Shown here one piece after another: positions 57,858 to 64,000 of a DNA stretch of 64,000 nt (position 1 is its first letter; each line of letters begins with the position of its first letter). The DNA is taken from contig OZ024851.1 of NCBI GenBank assembly GCA_964017145.1, positions 2,728,001 through 2,792,000 on the forward strand. The letters run 5' to 3'. The position numbers were made by a program, and so were the translations under genes. This DNA is from Agrocybe praecox (Eukaryota; Basidiomycota; Agaricomycetes; Agaricales; Agrocybaceae). Under the pieces are notes generated by a model that saw nothing but the letters and a program-made list of their open reading frames with translations, had not been told where the DNA came from and did no database searches.

Positions 57858-59584
57858 ATGTCTTGCCCTGCCTATGTCGACCTTACCAATACCATTGGCG
57901 CTCTTCAGATCGGTTCACTCTTCGGTGTATTTTTCTTCGGCTTAGTATCTCTACAATGTTATAATTATTATGATAATTATTCGACCGATGGCTGGTTTAC
58001 TAAAGCTATGGTACGTGAGGTCATATAGCAATTTCGCGTATCGCTGACCCTTAACCCCGATCTTAAGGTTGCTTTGGTTTGGTATGTCCTTTGCCATAAT
58101 TCGACTACGTCATGTATTCAACAGCGACCCTCAGGTTCTGCGAACTTGGTCATTCGATAGGCATAACCTACGAAGTTTATCGAGCGACGATAGTAGCTTA
58201 TGGGAGGCCGGAACTCCTTGTGAGGTTCGTTGGGATTGGCGCTGTGGTAGCACTAGGGGGAGGTGTTACATTAATTGTCCAGGTAATCTCAAATGTGCGC
58301 CTGCACGGAGGATCTATTCACTGAACAAAACACCAGGCATTCTTTGCTTTCCGTCTGTCCAGATTATTTCCTAAGCCTTATGGATACGTTGGCCACGCTT
58401 GCACCGCCGTCTCCTTCCTCCGCTTTGTCGCCACAGTGTACTTGACCGTCGAGGGCATCACTACACCTAGTCTAAGGGCATATCGCGACAAAAGCGGGTG
58501 GCTTATATCGACGACGTTTATCATTGGAGCTGCGGTCGATATCATTATAGCCGTATCTATGCTTTATTTCTTGGTGAAGAAAAAGGGAGAAGATCTTGAT
58601 AGGTGGGTATCAGTTCTTCGTTCCGAGTTCAAAGTTAAACTGGATGGGCGTTGTTAGCATTAATGGACTTATCAATCGTCTTATTGCATATACAATTCGT
58701 ACGTCAAGCCCTCCATGTCTGCCCTTTGCCGCTCTTTTACTTACGAAATCAGGGACTGGGCTGCTCACTAGGTAATTCCCCAATACCCTGGAATGTCTGG
58801 ACGTTTATTGATGACACTGGCACTGAAGTGTGGCTTCAGTAGCTCTGGTAATATGTGTAAGATACACATCAATTACTCATAGTACATATATTCTGACTGT
58901 TTTGTCCTTAGCTCCGAGCAATGCCAGATAATTGTATGTTTAATCCGGTCATCAATACCCCGATAACTGATCGATATTTATAGTGATCTGGCTTGGGGTG
59001 TATACATTTGTTGCCAAATGTCAGTCCTCGTTCCGAGTTTCATGATCTAGGGACTGAGACTGATCTCAACTTTATAGTATATTCCAACAGTCTGCTATCT
59101 GCGTAAGCATCTATTCTTATCCCGCCAAAGATTTGACGATCATAACGCATATCAAAAGGTTGAATGCGAGGAAAGCGTTTAGAGACGAAGTTTATCGAAG
59201 CACGAACTCTAGGCGCCAGAAACTCTCTATACCCGATACTTCGTTCTCTGAACAAAATCATGTGAGTTACTCGTCTCTTCAATGAATAATGCCATTCTTA
59301 CTTTTCGCGTTCGTTTCAAAGTTCCCTCTGCATTCTATGGGTCTACGATCTCCACAACCGCCAATCGCAATTGAAATCGTCGACCCTTTGCATTCCAGAG
59401 AACGAATGAGTGGCAACCCAAATCTCTATATTGTAGGCACTTATTGACTCCGCTTCTACTCTATGTGCGATGCTTAATATAATTACACCGTAATGTCTTT
59501 GTTGTTCAGGATGGCTCCGAGAAGTTACGACCTTTCGCTAATAAGGGTGTATACCGTATATCAGAATCTGAAGAAGAGGTGTAA
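57858..59584 (+). CDS. DUF6534-type multi-pass membrane protein, 13 exons, 346 aa
   Basis: Exons: 57858-58010, 58068-58081, 58135-58282, 58337-58602, 58658-58698, 58753-58771, 58829-58856, 58912-58933, 58984-59019, 59078-59102, 59159-59261, 59322-59432, 59510-59584; 1041 nt, in frame. The order of hydrophobic segments and motifs fits the fungal DUF6534 family: 'TNTIGALQIGSLFG', 'QCYNYYDNY', 'VALVWFCELGHSI', 'AFFAFRLSRLF', 'LINRLIAYTIRTGLLTS', 'RAMPDNLIWLGVYTFVAKLY' and 'SNSLLSALNARKAFRDE'. About seven membrane helices, with a polar C-terminus in the cytosol, are typical. Biochemical role unknown. The very short exons (14, 19 and 22 nt) were placed by family motifs; exon 7's acceptor is the least certain. 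Confidence 0.8.
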
Positions 59585-59878
59585 CAAATAATCCTGGGCC
59601 CCCTTACTGAAATAACTACTTAGTCTTTCCTACTTATTCTTTCCTATACCCCGTTCAACTCTTAATTCTAGTTTAAATATGACATACTACACCACATTCA
59701 TTAAACTGCGTATAGTAGCAGTGTACAACATTTGTATAGGCCAATGCATCATTTACTACTACATAACAGTAGCGCATGGTGTGTGTACATCAATGAACCA
59801 CAACGTCTGAACTACGCACCAACTAGCCAATGGTAGTTCAAATTTTAGCTAAACATCGACCATCGACCATTCAGACGT
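59585..59878. other. Convergent intergenic region
   Basis: AT-rich sequence between two gene ends; nothing recognised. Confidence 0.5.
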
Positions 59879-61276
59879 TCACCTCGCTCTACACCCACTT
59901 ACCCCAGCCCTAACGCAATCTCTCCACGCGGCGTACATCAAAATAACAAAGTTCTGTCCCTCCGGACTTCCAGCGGTGTACGGATTGCGATCTCCCCATC
60001 CCAGAGGGTTTACGGCGGGTGTTGCGGTTCCGTTACTGGTAATATGTTCTCCACTCCCCAACGCGACGCGTATGCTCTCAGCCCAAGATACATACCCCTG
60101 GATTGTACCCCTGGATAATGGGGACGGGTGTATCGAGGAAGCGAGGGTGGAGAGTCGATACGCCACACTTGCAAGCAGCGTGCTTCCCGAGGTTTCTCCG
60201 AACCAGGTAGGGTCGTCGAGGTAGTTACGTAGCAGGCCGTCTTCTGTAAAGTCGGGCTGAACACGCATGGTACCGTCGAGAATAGCACTAATTGAGTCGA
60301 CGAGAGCATTGATAGCATTTTGCTTCCAGGCTGTGGTGAGGCGCCCGTTTACCATGTTTTGATTGCTCGAATGAGAAATAAACAGGAAAGGAGGTGCTTT
60401 GACTAGAGTTGCGAGGACTCTCATAGTCCCTGCTGCTGCCCAGGCGTTTCCAGTAGACCAAATTCCAGGATCATTGTTGACTGGACCCATAATATGGGTC
60501 CAAAGACCCGATGCGTCAGGTGAATGGGTTAATGGAGGCGATGGGATAGTCGATGCGTCAGAAATATTGGCGAGAAGAATATCCCTGTATAGCAGACATT
60601 GATTCACTGCTTCGAAAAGTATCGACGCATTATTCGATGCAACTCCATAGTATGCGAGAAATGGAGGAGCCATGTAAATGAAGTCCGCCCTGTATAACAC
60701 AAACGTATCAGACGAAAGACATGGAATAAAATATGTCGACTATATTATTCACCAAAGTTCTGCGTACTGAGCACGATGAGAAATAGCGCCGTTCCACCAC
60801 CTCGGTGCACCTGAAATGACATAGTCTGCTTCGGCCGCCGCCGCCTGTGCGAAAGTCGCATTCGTTTGACCTAGAAGCACGGCACTGACACCTAAACTAG
60901 CCGGATCGCCCACCGCACCATCCCCATCGCTTAGACCATTTGGCGGTGTGGAGATGACGATTTTTTGCTGTGCATATGCGAGTGATGGCGAGTCTTGAGG
61001 ATCCAAGATAGGTACAGGGAATGGTTGTCCGTACACAGAGTATTGCTCGTCAAAAAGCTCGAGCAATGCCTCAGAAGCAGTGCCAAATTCCCAAGAGTGA
61101 GAGGGAAGAGAAACTGCCAGCTCTAAGACAGACTCTACGTCGAATCCAGGAGAAAAGGGGAACGCGTTCCGCTTTGCATCATTTTCACTGCTTGACGCAG
61201 AGAGCGATACCGTGGCTCTTGTAAGAAACAGGCCTGTAAGAGTTATCAACTTCCAAGTAACGCGCTTCTGCGTCAT
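59879..61276 (-). CDS. Secreted six-hairpin glycosidase-like protein (GH88/GH105-type fold), 2 exons, 444 aa
   Basis: Exons 61276-60753 and 60689-59879 join in frame (1335 nt); the 63-bp intron is GT-AG. The first 25 or so residues ('KLITLTGLFLTRATVSLSAS') form a signal peptide. Motifs typical of alpha/alpha six-hairpin enzymes follow: 'YVISGAPRWWNGAISHRAQ', 'ELWADFIYMAPPFLAYYG', 'GLWTHIMGP', 'GIWSTGNAWAAAGTMRVL' and 'WFGETSGSTLLASVAYRL'. Such enzymes often cleave unsaturated or rhamno-oligosaccharides from pectin; the exact substrate cannot be read from sequence. Length is normal and no damage is seen. The ATG is the first in the frame; upstream codons lack one. Confidence 0.7.
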
Positions 61277-62184
61277 TTTTTTGACCGTTAGATGGCGATG
61301 CGGTGGAATGCAAGTCGTGAAAGCAAGCGTTGGAAGTTTGTTATACTTATCAACCGCCAAGGTGACTGACAGACGGCTTTTTGCTCCAGCTTGGTGCCTT
61401 ATGACTAGCCCTTCGGCTTACGATCCACATGGGCCTTTTTTGTTGGATAATGTACCAAGCGGTCCGCCACTCAATTACATGTCAGAAAGATACAAACTGA
61501 AGACTTCTAAGTGATAGATTACCCCGTGGCCCGGAACAGTAGACATGCCTAAAATTAGAAATCTCCATATGGTCGAAGAAAACTAAGGATTTGTTCTGCC
61601 TCTGGTATAAAATAAAATTCCCATTCTAACATTAATCTTTCCCTTATTAATTACGATGGTAAAAGTGGGCAAAAGGGCGGGTACGAGACAAGAGGCTACG
61701 CCTTTTAACGATATTTCTTCTCAAAAATAGTCTAGCTTTAATCTGTAGACTGTCACTTAATGTGCATTATGACTTATGTAGGGGCTTAGAAACGTAAGAT
61801 TCATATGATCAGTTTCAACATAGCTCATATTCATCATTCTTGGTCGGTGGATACATGCTCATACTAGTAGCTCGTGGGTTCAAACTTCAGCGCTAAGCTT
61901 CCGAAAAGGTTTCGGCGCGTCACCTGGAATAATTTAAGCACATGACTTACAACTTCCACGCGTCGCAGCGCGTCGCGGGCCCGGCACCACGACTCGAATG
62001 GGAAACATGTCTTCTATTATACAAAACACAGGAATGAAAGGTAGAGCGGACGATGGGCATAAAACATAGGATTTCTCTTTCAGATATTTCTATATAATTA
62101 CATCATAGAAATCATGGAAAATTAAATTTGGAAGTGGAGTAAGCAATTATGCAAGTTGAGGTCATGCATCACTTCATACTAGAA
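61277..62184. other. Intergenic, nothing recognised
   Basis: Upstream region of the secreted glycosidase-like gene and 3' side of the 210-aa ORF. A B-box-like 'GGGTTCAAACTTC' (61867-61879) is present but no cloverleaf could be built around it. Confidence 0.45.
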
Positions 62185-62817
62185 CTATGCAATCTCAGGG
62201 ATTGGTTCAGTCATGTGAACATCTCTCAGCCATTCCTGTATCGCACACATTCTCGCTACGTGCTCAGCCAATGCTTCATCTTCCTTCCCAGAAGCATTAT
62301 CTCCAGGACAAAAACGTACTGCATCAGCCGCCAAGTCTTTCAATTCCTGCAAGGTGTTCCTGGTACGGTTAAAGTCATTGATGCGGACTTCAATAACCTC
62401 CTCTTTCTGCTGGCCATGGAACTGTGCAATTGTTTCTTCTGCTTTCATATCTTCGGCGTTGGCCTCAGCCGGTATTTCATTTTCAGGATAATAGGTCATG
62501 ATGCCATTGCCCATAGGTGTGAGTTTTTTCAATTTCGAAGGACGATGGCCCTGATATGGTTCACTGCTATGATGGGCTCTTTGGTGCCTACTTGCATAAG
62601 TTCCGAGTCGATTTGACCTGACTACTGGAGTGCGTTGGTTGTTTCTATCCGCAGAAATACCTGACAATATGTTATGTTTGTTATTGCGCATGTCGATGGT
62701 TTGAATGCTGGTTTGAAAGGGAGATTGACGGTAAAGTCGGTACATTTTATCAGTAGTATTGTGCACAGAAGAAGTAAGAGTATGGATGGACCTTTGCTTG
62801 CCACTATCATCTGGCAT
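62185..62817 (-). CDS. Hypothetical protein, 210 aa
   Basis: A single ATG-started frame. The N-terminal half is basic and rich in Asn, Arg, His and Ser; the C-terminal half (about 110-205) is acidic and helical ('EAEET...QELKDLAADAVRF'). There is no signal peptide, membrane segment or known motif, and no paralogue in the window. The mixed, non-repetitive composition favours a real protein over chance, but there is no homology support from sequence alone. Confidence 0.4.
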   Translation of the reverse strand: MPDDSGKQRSIHTLTSSVHNTTDKMYRLYRQSPFQTSIQTIDMRNNKHNILSGISADRNNQRTPVVRSNRLGTYASRHQRAHHSSEPYQGHRPSKLKKLTPMGNGIMTYYPENEIPAEANAEDMKAEETIAQFHGQQKEEVIEVRINDFNRTRNTLQELKDLAADAVRFCPGDNASGKEDEALAEHVARMCAIQEWLRDVHMTEPIPEIA

Positions 62818-63704
62818 TGCCAGGCCGCCTTTTTATATGGAGTCGTGAATACTCCCGCGACAATGCTGAGTGGCATCGACCTTGGCCCGAAATAGCGTGC
62901 CTGACAATGCACCTTTGGTATTTATCAAAGAAACGTGGCCAGAGAGCATAGCGGGCCAAAGTCTACTTTTGACAATGCGGACTTTGATTGGTAAGTACTA
63001 AGACTGACTGTTCAAACGTCCAAGACCCTTGCCGTCGTCTTGCCATACCACCCAGTGTACACATTCTTTTGCAACAGGAGTTGAGTCGCATCAATACTGT
63101 CCATACAGATATAAATCGATACAGTCTGGATAGATGGAAAATTATAATTATGCAACGAAGGCACGTCATCATATACACAAAGAAGTATAACCCTTAAAAT
63201 ATAAGAAAAGTGAAAAGAGAGAAAGGAGAAACGCACTCCATGCCGAAGTTCTTTCGCCTCAGCAAACCTATTTTGATTACTACGAACCCCATCTTCAGCT
63301 TCTTGGGGTGGCAGATGCAGGCAACACCTGTAGATATCCAATCCAAATCACTCTGAGTCCTTCGACCTTGTATGCGTATCGACCATCTTCCATCCCGTAA
63401 CAAGCGCCCTACGTATGCTCCCAATACCAGGTTGAGCATCGGCCATCTGGTAAGGCTCCTTACGGTGAGTGTTGACCAGCTCTTCGGCATGGCGCCGATC
63501 GGAGGGGGCCAATGGTTGGTTGCTAAATATACGAAGATAGTGTTTAATACTTTTTCCCGAAGGATATGAAAGAAGAAAAAACTGACAGTTTCGAGAAAAT
63601 GAACGTTTGGGGGTCAGGATTAATGTGCTGTTAAATAGATTCTCAGAATTCTAGAAGAAAGATTGAATTTTAATGGAGCTGTCTGTGTACGCACAGTGGT
63701 AATC
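62818..63704. other. Downstream of the bestrophin-like gene, with remnants of its older 3' end
   Basis: On the minus strand, beyond the TGA at 63705, the frame expected for the family ('RELHEITT', then after an intron 'HINPDPQTFIFSK') continues to a TAA at 63546-63544. The rest holds nothing I recognise. Confidence 0.45.
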
Positions 63705-64000
63705 TCATGCAATTCCCGCTGTATGCTCAAGCAGAAAAAGTCCAGGTCTGAAGAGGAGACAGTTGGAGTGAGAAGAAAGAAAATGATCGGAAAGAATACA
63801 CACCTAAATCGTTGTAGTCATAATTGAAGGGATTTTCACTGTCGTAATAGAACATCGTCAGTTTTGTTGTATCAGCAAAAATAGTGTTAGAGAGCACACA
63901 CATTTCTTGTCCAATCTCGAGGAATCCTAGAAGTAAGAATGACGAGAATGCTGTCGCAGGAATAGTAATAACCCCATATGAAGAGTATATTTGGAACTGG
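63705..64000 (-). CDS. Bestrophin-like (UPF0187) chloride channel family protein, 3' end, partial
   Basis: The gene enters from the right edge. Exons 64000-63902, 63838-63804 and 63748-63705 encode 'YGVITIPATAFSSFLLLGFL', 'EIGQEIENPFNYDYNDLDLD' (split by an intron) and 'FFCLSIQ'. This is the last membrane segment and the acidic ExENPF-x-Y-D-x-N-D-L-D-L-D signature of fungal and bacterial bestrophin-like proteins, which form anion channels in membranes. Relative to the usual 'Q-R-E-L-H-E-I' that follows, one extra base near 63715 shifts the frame and a TGA at 63707-63705 ends the protein after 'SIQAGIA'. Because the shift is close to the C-terminus, the channel part may still be made. Confidence 0.75.

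Noticed and set aside
61860..61885. Possible tRNA internal B box (GGGTTCAAACTTC)
   Set aside because: No matching A box, anticodon arm or acceptor stem could be found around it.
1..64000. CRISPR arrays, operons or bacterial signals
   Set aside because: No regularly spaced direct repeats of CRISPR type; spliced genes show the DNA is eukaryotic.

Overview
The window looks like nuclear DNA of a mushroom-forming basidiomycete (Agaricomycetes). The reasons are many short GT-AG introns of about 50-90 bp, a single-gene (fused) ATP-citrate lyase, a DUF6534-type membrane protein, a bestrophin-like protein, and long Glu/Lys/Arg coiled-coil genes. Exon structures below were worked out by hand from splice sites, frame continuity and family motifs; no database was searched.

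Layout. 1-34.4 kb, plus strand: a tandem array of fast-evolving coiled-coil paralogues, here lettered A (cut at the left edge), B, C, D, E, F, G, H. A is interrupted near its 3' end by an apparently intact 5.6-kb Mutator-like element (914-6536) with inverted ends and a 9-bp target duplication. It carries an eight-exon transposase and a second five-exon gene with two putative zinc fingers. A 0.65-kb hAT-like non-autonomous element lies at 12340-12985. 34.9-39.1 kb, minus strand: ATP-citrate lyase in nine exons, followed by about 4 kb in which I see no gene. 43.1-53.9 kb, minus strand: two more family members, J (the longest, 1818 aa) and K. 54.9-64 kb: unrelated single-copy genes, namely an aryl-alcohol-dehydrogenase-like aldo/keto reductase with an in-frame TGA, a seven-helix-type DUF6534 protein, a secreted six-hairpin glycosidase-like protein, an unrecognised 210-aa ORF, and the 3' end of a bestrophin-like gene.

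The coiled-coil family is the main feature. Most members begin with a conserved segment (E-P-x-x-E/D-W-K...R-I/V-E-D-D-L-R-Y-M-F-A-D-like), followed by Ser/Pro-rich and acidic stretches and a long charged coiled coil. They end in one of two ways: a short 'LRLWIPSSS' tail (A, B, C, D, E, more loosely F) or a J-domain-like module with a W-HPD-RF motif (J, intact; H, HPD changed to HRD; G, frameshifted). Decayed copies of the J-like module lie just downstream of C and D, which suggests the LWIP-tail genes come from longer J-tailed ancestors. Promoters, 3' flanks, intron and internal blocks are shared in a mosaic way, pointing to repeated unequal exchange and gene conversion. The cellular role of the family is not known to me, and no function is claimed.
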